Source: AP-15 sp963777435
GTDB lineage: Bacteria; Pseudomonadota; Alphaproteobacteria; ATCC43930; CGMCC-115725
Assembly (NCBI GenBank): GCA_963777435.1
Contig: CAVZQT010000007.1
Span: 100,568-164,567 of the forward strand
Length of the DNA: 64,000 nt
Direction of reading: 5' to 3'
Shown: piece by piece, positions 57,183-64,000 of the stretch
How the letters are laid out: every line of letters starts with the position of its first letter
Position numbering within the stretch: position 1 is the stretch's first letter
The notes under the pieces: generated by a model
Told to the model about the DNA's origin: nothing
Databases searched by the model: none
Seen by the model: only the letters and a program-made list of their open reading frames with translations
Program-made: the position numbers and the translations under genes

Positions 57183-57533
57183 GACGTTATAGGAAGGCCG
57201 CCACAGCGCTCAACACCATGCCCGATCGGGGTCGGGTTAGGAAAGCGCAATGCAGTGCCACCAGGCTCATGGACTCGCACCAACAAACTGTTCAGTTTTA
57301 TTACATTACTTCCATTGGCCAAAACGACTGAGGAATGTCGAGTTCAATTTTCTTCGGAACTCGACTCGATCTCTTGGGTTTCGCTCCTGAAGCAGCTCGG
57401 TGATGCTGCTCCCCGAAACCAAGGGCGAAAGTCTCGATGAGCTTAGCGTTGACGATAGAGGAAGCACCGCTGCGGTGGGAGCCCCTGCCTAACCGCAGGA
57501 TGCGCCCGGCGCCGGACGCACCGTCGAGTAGGC
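57183..57533. other. intergenic region without recognised features
   Basis: 351 bases between the methyltransferase and the SDR. Open frames on both strands run through but have no conserved motifs. I see no RNA gene or repeat. Confidence 0.4.
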
Positions 57534-58235
57534 TTAGAAGCGCTCGACCCAGGGTCGCAATTCGACCTCCCAGGTCCAAGCGGAGCGCGGCTGGTTCAGG
57601 ACCGCGAGATAGGCGGCGGCGATCGCATCGGGGTCGAGCATGCTGTCGGGTTTGTCAGCCGGCTCGACCCGCCCCGGATTGCGGATCGCGCCGTCGATGA
57701 CGAAGTGGCCGATATGGATCCCCTGGGGCGACAATTCGCGCGCCATACTCTGCGCCAGCCCGCGGAGCGCGAATTTGCCCATCGCAAAGGCTGCCGATAG
57801 CGGGTAGCCCTTCACGCTTGCCGAGGCGCCGGTGAACAGCACCGCACCGTGACCCTTGGGCTGCATCCGCCGAACCGCCTCGCGCGCCACCAGGAAACCC
57901 CCATAGGCGCTGACCATGATCGCGCGTTCGACCTCGGCTGGCACAAGCTCGGCAACGGGCCCGCGAGCCCGCGCGCTGGCGTTGTAGACGACAACTTCGG
58001 GTGCGCCGATGGCGCCCTCGACCGCGGTAAACATCCGCGCCACCTGATCCGGATCGACGGCGTCGCAGCCAAACGCCATGGCGTCAGTCTCAGCGCACAG
58101 CTCCAGCAGCTTACTCGTGTCACGGGCGGCCAGCGCCACGCGCATGCCCTCTTTGGCAAAGAGCCGCGCCAACGAAGCGCTGAGGCCGTGGCCGGCGCCG
58201 ACGATCAGTGCTGATTGATAGCTCGGCTTCGCCAT
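57534..58235 (-). CDS. SDR-like protein lacking the catalytic tyrosine
   Basis: 233 residues. Dinucleotide site is the altered form ALIVGAGHGLSASLARLF. Asn and Ser positions are occupied (VVVYNASARARGP, VLFTGASASVKGYP), but the Y-x3-K site reads FAMGKFALRG, with Phe in place of the active Tyr. The C-terminus (WTWEVELRPWVERF) is that of Rossmann SDR proteins often annotated as oxidoreductases. It may bind NAD(P) without turnover, or use another acid. GAGGAGAG precedes the ATG at good spacing. Confidence 0.8.
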   Translation of the reverse strand: MAKPSYQSALIVGAGHGLSASLARLFAKEGMRVALAARDTSKLLELCAETDAMAFGCDAVDPDQVARMFTAVEGAIGAPEVVVYNASARARGPVAELVPAEVERAIMVSAYGGFLVAREAVRRMQPKGHGAVLFTGASASVKGYPLSAAFAMGKFALRGLAQSMARELSPQGIHIGHFVIDGAIRNPGRVEPADKPDSMLDPDAIAAAYLAVLNQPRSAWTWEVELRPWVERF

Positions 58236-58573
58236 TTTGCTCTCCTCGGGTTGATCTTCGATCGTTCAGGCTGGGCCCCTCGCACAATAGCATCAATCCG
58301 GGAAATCAAGGAGCGCTGTGCCTTGCCGCAGCAGCGCACCAATCGTCTATCGGGTGCGCATGCTGCACGTGACTGCTTCCGGCACTGCCCAGTGACGGAT
58401 TGAGACAGACGTTCGTGTCCGGAACGATCACGAAATCGATGATGAGACAGTGACTATATTCGTTAACTATGATTACACAAAGATTAACCATCAATTTTGC
58501 GGAGTATTTTAGCTCCCGGCGCTACGCTTCAGGCATGGACGGGGTTGGTCTGATCGCCGAGGGAGAGCAGAAA
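58236..58573. other. divergent intergenic region
   Basis: 338 bases between the SDR (minus) and the small protein (plus). AT-rich around 58440-58510 (GATTACACAAAGATTAACC), consistent with a promoter for the plus-strand gene. No other feature seen. Confidence 0.35.
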
Positions 58574-58810
58574 ATGTCGCGGGACGAATTTGAATCCGAA
58601 ATTGCGGCCTTTATTCTTTCACACGGGATCACCCGGTGTCCGACCGCCTGCGTCGTTCGAACCCAGGCGAGCGTCAGCCCCGCCGATCGGGAAGCACTGC
58701 AGCAACGCGCTATGGAACAAGAGCTTCGCCGAAATCGTCACCGCGCTCCGGTGCCGTTGTCATTTGGCAAAAGGTCCAACCGGCGCGTCGCACACCGCGC
58801 GCCGGAGTGA
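58574..58810 (+). CDS. small conserved-looking hypothetical protein
   Basis: 78 residues from ATG 58574, preceded by GGGAGAGCAG. The segment DEFESEIAAFILSHGITRCP, followed by TACVVRTQASVSPADREAL, is like short alphaproteobacterial proteins with a 'GITRCPTAC' motif that I have no function for. An in-frame start at 58469 is less likely. The C-terminus is basic (RRNRHRAPVPLSFGKRSNRR). Confidence 0.5.
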   Translation: MSRDEFESEIAAFILSHGITRCPTACVVRTQASVSPADREALQQRAMEQELRRNRHRAPVPLSFGKRSNRRVAHRAPE

Positions 58811-58896
58811 CCAGCGAGAGAAACAACGCCCATGTGATAATCGGCGGCTCCACGCTCAAATTTGAGGTCAAAGAAGAACGACTAGATCGATCAGCA

Positions 58897-59094
58897 TCAG
58901 CGATGCGGGGCGGCCAAATTCGGCGCTGCTGGCGGTGCCCCATGATCCGCTGCATCGGTCGCCGGCACTTGCATCTGCGGCAAAGGCGGCAACGATTTCG
59001 CCACCAACACGGTCAGGTCGAGCGTGCCTAACCCGATCGCCAGGGCGAGCAGCCAGGCGTTCATCTCACCGGCAATTCGATCGATACGGACCAT
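58897..59094 (-). CDS. small single-helix membrane protein
   Basis: 65 residues from ATG 59094 (MVRIDRIAGEMNAW). One helix (LLALAIGLGTLDLTVLVA) and a Pro/Ala-rich tail (PPLPQMQVPATDAADHG). No family recognised. An upstream ATG at 59136 is in the same frame. Could be spurious, but the helix and lead are well formed. Confidence 0.45.
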   Translation of the reverse strand: MVRIDRIAGEMNAWLLALAIGLGTLDLTVLVAKSLPPLPQMQVPATDAADHGAPPAAPNLAAPHR

Positions 59095-59269
59095 TCGCTG
59101 CTTCACTCGAGGCCTCTCGCGCGCATTCTCTTTCAATCTCGGAATGTAGGATGTTCATGCTGCATTGCAACATGGGGCAGTGACGCAGCCCGCGCACATC
59201 GTGGATGGCTGTCAGCGAAATGCCGCTCAGCTCCCTGGAACGCTCGAAATCGATCCTTCAAAGGGCGCC

Positions 59270-59965
59270 TCAAGGAATGACGACCGGCGCTCCAGCAAAC
59301 AACGGATGGGCGAGAAACAGGACAGCGTATAGCAGCAACGCCGCCAACGGCCGCAACACCCCGATATCGCGCCAGCGTAATCGGGTTCGGCCAGTCACCA
59401 AGGCGGCAAACGGGATATTCGACGTAACACTCGCCAGCCGTTGCCAGTGGCTGCCCAGCGCCAACTGCTTTTTGCGGTCGATTAGCACGGTCCCGCCGAG
59501 CGCCAGAGCCCCGATCACGCCAAAAAACCAAATCGAGCCGAGATCACCGTTGGCCGCCAGATGGCCGAGCGCCCACAACCCGAGCGCCCACATAACCGGA
59601 TGGCGCGTTACCCGCATGATGCCGGGGGCGGGGTCGTCGGCGCGGACCGAGCGTTCCATTCCGACCGCGGTTGGGTTCGGCGTCGAATACCCTGAAACCA
59701 GCAGCAATGCAGCCAGCGGCATCAGCCCAATCGGGATATACGCGGCCCAGCGCGGCGGCGTCCAAATCGGGATAAACGGAGCGCGCGCATAGGCAAGAAC
59801 AAACCACGCGAAAGTCACCAACCCGGTCAAGGAGTAGATCAACAGAAAACCCTGCTCGCCAATCTGGTCGCGCAGCGATCCGCGCAGCCGGGTGCTGGAA
59901 AGTAAGGTGTGGGAGCCGAAGAAGGCGACACCGGCAATGACCAGCGACAGCAGCGCATGGCTCAT
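59270..59965 (-). CDS. NnrU family membrane protein
   Basis: 231 residues from ATG 59965; 59986 is in frame. Five or six helices with NnrU marks: GSHTLLSSTRLRGSLRD, YSLTGLVTFAWFVLAYA, GIMRVTRHPVMWALGLWA, and a glutamine-rich loop (DRKKQLALGSHWQ). Related to isoprenylcysteine methyltransferase-like proteins; in denitrifiers NnrU sits near nitric oxide reductase genes, but none is seen here. Follows the DUF167 gene on the same strand. Confidence 0.85.
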   Translation of the reverse strand: MSHALLSLVIAGVAFFGSHTLLSSTRLRGSLRDQIGEQGFLLIYSLTGLVTFAWFVLAYARAPFIPIWTPPRWAAYIPIGLMPLAALLLVSGYSTPNPTAVGMERSVRADDPAPGIMRVTRHPVMWALGLWALGHLAANGDLGSIWFFGVIGALALGGTVLIDRKKQLALGSHWQRLASVTSNIPFAALVTGRTRLRWRDIGVLRPLAALLLYAVLFLAHPLFAGAPVVIP

Positions 59966-59982
59966 ACCGCCTCCTCTCCCCA

Positions 59983-60312
59983 TCATATCCTCGGCAAGGC
60001 CGAGATGAAGGCGCTTAGGCGGCCGGACAGCCCGTGCGGATCCCCCGATATCTGCACGACCTTTTGCCGGCTGGCAACGCCGGCGACAATGGCCAGATCC
60101 CGACGCGACAGACGCCAGGCGCTCGCAAGCAGCAATAACAACGCCTCGTTGGCGCGTCCGGACTCGGGCGGCGCCGTGACGCTCGCCTTCAGCATAAGGG
60201 CACCACCCGCGCTGCCTGTGACCGCGATAATGCGGTCGGCTTTCGCCCGCGGCGTCAGTCGGATCGCCACCCGCACGCCGCCGCGCACCAATTTGATCGG
60301 GCCGTCAGGCAA
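59983..60312 (-). CDS. DUF167 (YggU) family protein
   Basis: 109 residues. GGVRVAIRLTPRAKADRI, the central LKASVTAPPESGRANEALL and the C-terminal KVVQISGDP are the DUF167 pattern. Small alpha/beta protein of unknown function. Overlaps the YggT gene by 8 bases, forming the common yggT-yggU pair. Confidence 0.88.
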   Translation of the reverse strand: MPDGPIKLVRGGVRVAIRLTPRAKADRIIAVTGSAGGALMLKASVTAPPESGRANEALLLLLASAWRLSRRDLAIVAGVASRQKVVQISGDPHGLSGRLSAFISALPRI

Positions 60313-60583
60313 AATATTCGAAAATCAAATTGCGAATGAAATACAGCAACAAGATCAGAATAATTGGGGAAATGTCGATCCCGCCGAGATTGGGTAAGAC
60401 GCGCCGGATCGGCCGCAGCGCCGGCTCGGTGACGCGCCACAAAAAGTCCTCGGCGGTGCCGATGAACCGGTTATGCCGGTTGACCACGCCAAAAGCGATG
60501 AGCCAGCTCAATACCGCCTGGATGATCAATAACCAGATGTAGATCCGGATCACCGTGTCAACGAGGTTCAAAAACGCGTACAT
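60305..60583 (-). CDS. YggT family membrane protein
   Basis: 92 residues. Two helices flank the conserved NRHNRFIGTAEDFLWRVTEP and LRPIRRVLPNLGGIDISPII motifs. YggT proteins are inner-membrane proteins linked to osmotic or cation homeostasis and to cell division gene neighbourhoods. Coupled to the DUF167 gene. Confidence 0.9.
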   Translation of the reverse strand: MYAFLNLVDTVIRIYIWLLIIQAVLSWLIAFGVVNRHNRFIGTAEDFLWRVTEPALRPIRRVLPNLGGIDISPIILILLLYFIRNLIFEYFA

Positions 60584-60750
60584 CCGCTCCCAACCTCGCC
60601 ACCAAGTGGAGCCCGAAGCTAGCGGCAGCGACCACGATCCGCAAGCCGGCGGCGCTTGTTTAGCGCGCGTTGCTGGCGGGGGCTACCCTTGACAGGCGAC
60701 ACCCGGCTGCTCATAGTTCGCCGCACCCGCGACGGGTTTGGACGTGCATC

Positions 60751-60826
<76 letters not shown>

Positions 60827-61246
60827 AAACCCTATCGGCATCGGCGGCCCAGGCGATATTAAGACCCGCGGGCGCGTCGCTCGCCCGCGCCCCCGCCCCA
60901 AGGCGATCCTAGACCGCCTCGCCAAATTATCGCATCCCTTCGGCACCGCCTTCGAACCCGCGCAAACCGACGAGCGTTGCCTCTCCTGCCAGCCAAGACC
61001 ACAAAAATTCTAAGCACAAAAAATATACGGCGCGCTCTTCTTCGGGACCAGCGCTGACAGGCAGGTAAGCATAGACGATGCTCATGCTTACCTGCCTGCT
61101 TCAGCATTTACCCGGCTTTACCAAGATTAACTAGCCATCGGATGCGAGGCGCCTCAGTTGGGTTCCAGGGCAAGGTCGTGCGGGTTGATCGCGCTCCGCG
61201 ACATGCCGGTGAACTGGTCGTGCCGCGGTCTTGGTAGGCACGGCCT
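60827..61246. other. tRNA-downstream region with a strong inverted repeat
   Basis: 420 bases between tRNA-Ala and the FHA gene. No conserved protein seen. It holds a hairpin with 15 perfect pairs at 61058-61098 (listed separately). No T-run follows it on either strand. Confidence 0.4.
61053..61105. repeat. inverted repeat, 15-bp perfect arms
   Basis: CAGGCAGGTAAGCAT (61058-61072) and ATGCTTACCTGCCTG (61084-61098) are perfect inverted copies around an 11-base loop; GCTGA and TCAGC extend the stem beyond a two-base bulge. No T-run follows. May be a protein-binding site, an RNA hairpin or a mobile palindrome. Confidence 0.7.
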
Positions 61247-61843
61247 GTGGAGCGTCCAATGAGGTACAATGCGCGCTTTGAGATAACACGCTCGCCGCGG
61301 ACCGCTGGCGGGTGCATTCAGCATTCCAGTCCGCGGCGGCGCGAGGCCGACCATCGCATCGGCAAGGTTGCAAACCCGAATTGGCCGAGGCCGTGGGAGC
61401 TGAAGGATGCCGACAGTAAAGCGGCAGAATTGTCAGTCAATAGCCTGTTTCTCGCTGCCAAACATCCGTGGTTGCAGCATCAGTTCTGCTCCCCGCTTGG
61501 GCTCGACGATCTGCCGTTTATTGTTGGGCGGCGGCCGGCTGCGGGGGAAGAGCTGCCGCCGTGGCAACCGGATCTCGAGCTAGATGACACCGCACCATTC
61601 AGTTTATCGCGCAACCACTTCGTAATCGAGGAGCACGACGGAGGGTATCGCGTCCGCGACCTCTGCAGCACGCTTGGAACGATCGTCAATGGCGAGCTCA
61701 TCGGGCATTATTTCCGTGCCGATGCCTTCACGGCGTGGGGACATTCCGCAGGTGATGCGCGGCTGCGAGCCGGCGAGAACGAAGTGATTGCCGGGGGTGT
61801 TGCTTCTCCTTTTGTCTTCTCCGTGTTTATCACTTCGAGGTAG
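61247..61843 (+). CDS. FHA-domain protein
   Basis: 198 residues from GTG 61247 (ATG 61259 in frame). The C-terminal half is a forkhead-associated domain: PFIVGRRPAAGEELPP, SLSRNHFVIEEHDGG (the S-R-N-H phosphothreonine-binding turn), VRDLCSTLGTIVNGELIG (L-G-T-x-V-N-G) and FVFSVFI. Unusually no kinase or phosphatase is nearby. The first 75 residues show no domain and the true start may lie further in. Probable phosphoprotein-binding adaptor. Confidence 0.75.
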   Translation: MERPMRYNARFEITRSPRTAGGCIQHSSPRRREADHRIGKVANPNWPRPWELKDADSKAAELSVNSLFLAAKHPWLQHQFCSPLGLDDLPFIVGRRPAAGEELPPWQPDLELDDTAPFSLSRNHFVIEEHDGGYRVRDLCSTLGTIVNGELIGHYFRADAFTAWGHSAGDARLRAGENEVIAGGVASPFVFSVFITSR

Positions 61844-62012
61844 GTAACGACATCGCTGCGAAGTCCTGCGACAGCCTAGGCCACGTCGACAAGACCATTG
61901 ACTGGTAGATCTACATCGCTGGCAGAGCCTACATAATAGGTTTTCGCGGCCGGTTGGAAATGCGGCTGCCGAGCTTTTGATCGCACCGTCTTATCCGGTT
62001 TCGTGCGATGCT

Positions 62013-62192
62013 TCAGCGGTCGATGCCGCCCATGCGGAGGTATTTAATTTCGAGGTAGTCCTCGATGCCGTGTTTCAAACCTTCGCGGCCGATGCCGCTT
62101 TTCTTCATCCCGCCAAGCGGAGCGATCTCGGTCGAGATGATGCCCTCTTTGATGCCGACAATGCCGTATTCGAGCGCCAGATTTAGCCGACT
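62013..62192 (-). pseudogene. gabD: succinate-semialdehyde dehydrogenase, C-terminal remnant
   Basis: Only the last 60 residues remain: LALEYGIVGIKEGIISTEIA and LGGMKKSGIGREGLKHGIED, ending LEIKYLRMGGIDR. This is the end of NAD(P)-dependent succinate-semialdehyde dehydrogenase. The sequence before it is unrelated. 5' truncation by rearrangement near the IS. Confidence 0.8.
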
Positions 62193-62223
62193 TTCGCGAT
62201 ATCGGGATTCCCACATTCCAATC

Positions 62224-62421
62224 TCAGTCGTATGGGCGCCGGGAGGCGTGGCGGATGTGTATGACCCGGATCGTGTCTGCGCCCACCCTGTAAAAAATCT
62301 TGTAACGATAGTAGTCGGCCGTGAAGAACGGTTGAGCGGCGGCTTTTAGGAATATTGAAGACCAGTCGGCGGCGAGAAGAGCGCCTGGAGAAGGGGGCGC
62401 AAAAGTCGCCTTAGCCAGCAA
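62224..62421 (-). pseudogene. ParE/RelE-type toxin remnant
   Basis: Residues near the end (YRYKIFYRVGADTIRVIHI, RHASRRPYD) fit the C-terminal strands of RelE/ParE toxins. The N-terminal part is not toxin-like and runs into the IS, so the gene seems cut. No antitoxin gene is visible. Lies 30 bases upstream of the gabD remnant. Confidence 0.5.
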
Positions 62422-62774
62422 GGAGGAGGGCGAAGTTGTCGCCGGCGGCGGCGAGCACGGCGTTGGCGCGGTCGCCGTTGCGGCCCTTGAGACAATTGCG
62501 GCCGAGACGATGCGCGGGCTTCAGATGGCCGATGACCGGCTCGACCGCGGCGCGGCGCTTCATCTCGCGGCGGATGGGTCGGGTCACGCGCCGCGCTTGG
62601 CCGGTGATCCAGACCCGGAACTTGTGCGGGTGATTGTGGCCGCGATAGCCGCGATCGACGTGGATGCGGCGGGTTTCGACCCCGGTGAGCTGTTCCAATT
62701 CGGCCACCACCGGCCCCCGGGTGTGGCCGTCAAACGGGTTGCCGTGCAAAGCCTTGGCGTGCAGCACAAATTGG

Positions 62775-62856
62775 CCCCCCGCCTTCGCGAGGGCAGGCTT
62801 TGGGGCTGGGTGGCCGGGGTCACCACCGACACCCCTGCTTTCGCAGGGGCAGGCTC
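62775..62856. repeat. two palindromic units inserted in the transposase gene
   Basis: GCCTTCGCGAGGGC (62781-62794) and CCCCTGCTTTCGCAGGGG (62832-62849, 7-bp arms, 4-base loop) are each followed by CAGGCT, so they look like diverged copies of one REP-like unit in the same orientation. The DNA between them encodes the expected transposase residues V-S-V-V-T. Confidence 0.65.
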
Positions 62857-63493
62857 TTGCAGCCAAACTCGTAGGGCGCTCGGGCTTTGCCTTTGCCAAT
62901 GCACTCGACCTCCGGCGCATGTAGCGCCTAGACCTTCCGCCCACGCTGGCGATGGTCCTGGAAACGAACCCGTACCGCCAGGCCGCGCGATTTGGTGAAA
63001 TGCTCGGCCAGTGCCAGATTGCCGGCGATCTTGCGGCGAATGTCGCGGATCACCCGGCCCAACCGGGTGCGCAAGAATTTGCGCGCGCGCCGGGCTCGCT
63101 TGAACTGATGGGCGTGGCTGTAGCGCCCGACCATGATCGCCGCCTGTTTGGCCACCCGGGTATAGCTTTGCCGCAACGGCACGCCGTGGCGGCGCGCCAG
63201 ATCAACCAGCTTCTCCAGCGCCCGATGACACAGTCGGGCGGCGGTCGGGTGGGCGATCGCTTTGGGCTGCACCGTGGTGTCGACCACCACTCGCTCGAGA
63301 TCACGCGTCGCCAATGCCCCGGTTTTGTGCGCCACCGCCAGGCTCTCCTCAACCAAGGCGGCGAGCGGTTCTTCGCCCAAGCGCTGGCGCCAATGGGTCA
63401 AGGACGAGCGGTCAAACGGCCGCGCGTGGCAGAAGCTCAGCTCACCGCAGAAGAACTGGTAATACGGGTTCTCCAGCCAGCGCGCGCACAATG

Positions 63494-63614
63494 CCTCGTC
63501 CGACAAATTGTGGCCTCGTCCGACAAATTGTGGCCTCGTCCGACAAATTGTGGCCTCTGTCTCGACAAATTGTGGCCTCGTCCGACAAATTGTGGCCTCG
63601 TCCGACAAATTGTG
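63494..63614. repeat. tandem repeat, six copies of a 20-bp unit within the transposase gene
   Basis: Unit CCTCGTCCGACAAATTGTGG; copies start at 63494, 63514, 63534, 63554 (22-bp variant with CTGTC), 63576 and 63596 (19 bp). The unit encodes the native H-N-L-S-D-E-A motif of the transposase. Five extra units total 102 bp, so the reading frame stays open. Confidence 0.95.
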
Positions 63615-63824
63615 CATGTGCTTGATAATGAACCGCCCCGCCACCAGCCGCGGCGGCAATCGCGGTCGCCCATCGCCCGCCCGGCACACGCTGGAAAATC
63701 GGGCATTGAGGAATTGCCAGTCGATCTCGCGTCCCCGCCGCACCAGCGGATGACGCAAGTCGAGGATGTCCTCCAAGCCCGGCCGCAGCAGCTCCTTTTG
63801 ACGATCGTCCCGTGGCTTTGCCAC

Positions 63825-64000
63825 CGCGCCCCCAACGCTGATGACCCGCCACCCCCTGCCATGATTCGCCCAAAAACCGGAATCCCAAATCGCCAGAAAT
63901 CCCGCCCCAAAGCCCCAGCTTCTTGCAAATTCGATTACTTTACCGGGCTCGATTGGCCAAGCCCGCTCAACCGCTTACCCGTTGTTCACGGACGACCACC
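63825..64000. other. right edge of window, possible IS end
   Basis: 176 bases upstream of the transposase start. Probably includes the remaining IS end, but no inverted repeat partner is seen within the window. Confidence 0.3.

Larger units (their letters stand above)
62411..63824 (-). mobile_element. damaged IS5-family insertion sequence, DDE transposase in two parts
   Basis: First part (GTG 63824 to 62928, 298 residues): RPGLEDILDLRHPLV, EIDWQFLNARF, HNLSDEALCARWLENPYYQ, DRSSLTHWRQRLGEE and VVVDTTVQPKAIAHPT, the first DDE Asp. Second part (stop at 62411): HAKALHGNPFDGHTRGPV, IHVDRGYRGHNHP with the second Asp, and EMKRRAAVEPVIGHLKPAHR with the Glu. Between them are a frame break and palindromic inserts, and inside the first part a 20-bp repeat has expanded. 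Terminal inverted repeats could not be found by eye, so true ends are unknown. Nonfunctional as given. Confidence 0.8.

Noticed and set aside
57301..57579. 92-codon minus-strand frame between the methyltransferase and SDR genes
   Set aside because: No motif, overlaps the SDR end and has no plausible ribosome site.
63494..63614. Possible CRISPR array
   Set aside because: The 20-bp units are directly adjacent with no spacers and lie inside a coding frame; it is a tandem repeat.

Overview
The window looks like a chromosomal segment of an alphaproteobacterium. It is GC-rich, with short gaps and many ATGA, GTGA and TGATG stop-start overlaps. It carries the usual alphaproteobacterial psd-pssA pair, a DUF4159/glutamine-amidotransferase-like pair, an FzlA-like glutathione transferase and tRNA-Ala(CGC). 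Rhizobiales- or Rhodospirillales-like is my best guess from gene content; genus is not determinable by eye. It is mostly core and metabolic DNA. The only clear mobile DNA is a damaged IS5-type element at the right end.

Layout. 0-7 kb: envelope pair, phospholipid synthesis (psd, pssA) and a cupin. 7-20 kb: phosphoesterase, DedA, epimerase, amidohydrolase, YccF, DUF1330, an HpsN/HisD-like dehydrogenase, VapBC, a GIY-YIG protein with a small partner, SDR plus TRAP binding protein, galM and SDR. 20-32 kb, minus strand: a respiratory cluster transcribed actA-B-C-D-E-F, a small membrane protein, sco, coxB-A-C-D. This is alternative complex III plus a caa3-like A2-type cytochrome oxidase. A pair of paralogous SDR genes sits at its two ends, with a GH15 glucoamylase-like gene next to the second. 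35-39 kb, plus strand: AI-2E permease, YkoP-like protein, GT2 glycosyltransferase, second AI-2E permease. 39-46 kb, minus strand: a tight five-gene oxidoreductase operon (ThDP enzyme, internally duplicated membrane protein, gluconate-dehydrogenase subunit-3-like protein, GMC flavoprotein, FMN alpha-hydroxy-acid oxidase). 46-52 kb: small proteins, a Tat-exported F420-type luciferase-like oxidoreductase, an amidohydrolase, a CaiB/BaiF CoA transferase and a cupin. 52-56 kb: a tandem pair of cobalamin-binding/radical SAM proteins. 56-61 kb: FzlA-like GST, methyltransferase, SDR, NnrU, DUF167, YggT and tRNA-Ala. 61-64 kb: FHA protein, gabD and ParE remnants and the damaged IS.

Reading frames. From about 7 to 44 kb many conserved genes are broken by single-base shifts, including cox and act genes that should be essential to their complexes. 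In several places removing or adding one base restores the family sequence exactly. I therefore think most shifts are sequence or assembly errors, not decay. I typed a broken gene 'CDS' when one frame still carries the bulk of it and 'pseudogene' when no frame does; spans run from inferred start to inferred stop across the shifts.

How the genes fit together: ACIII oxidises quinol and passes electrons through cytochrome c domains to the CuA/haem-copper oxidase, with SCO as copper chaperone. The 39-46 kb operon looks like a second, substrate-side oxidation module. Its membrane subunit has no family I recognise and, with the twin radical SAM proteins, is the best candidate for undescribed biology here.
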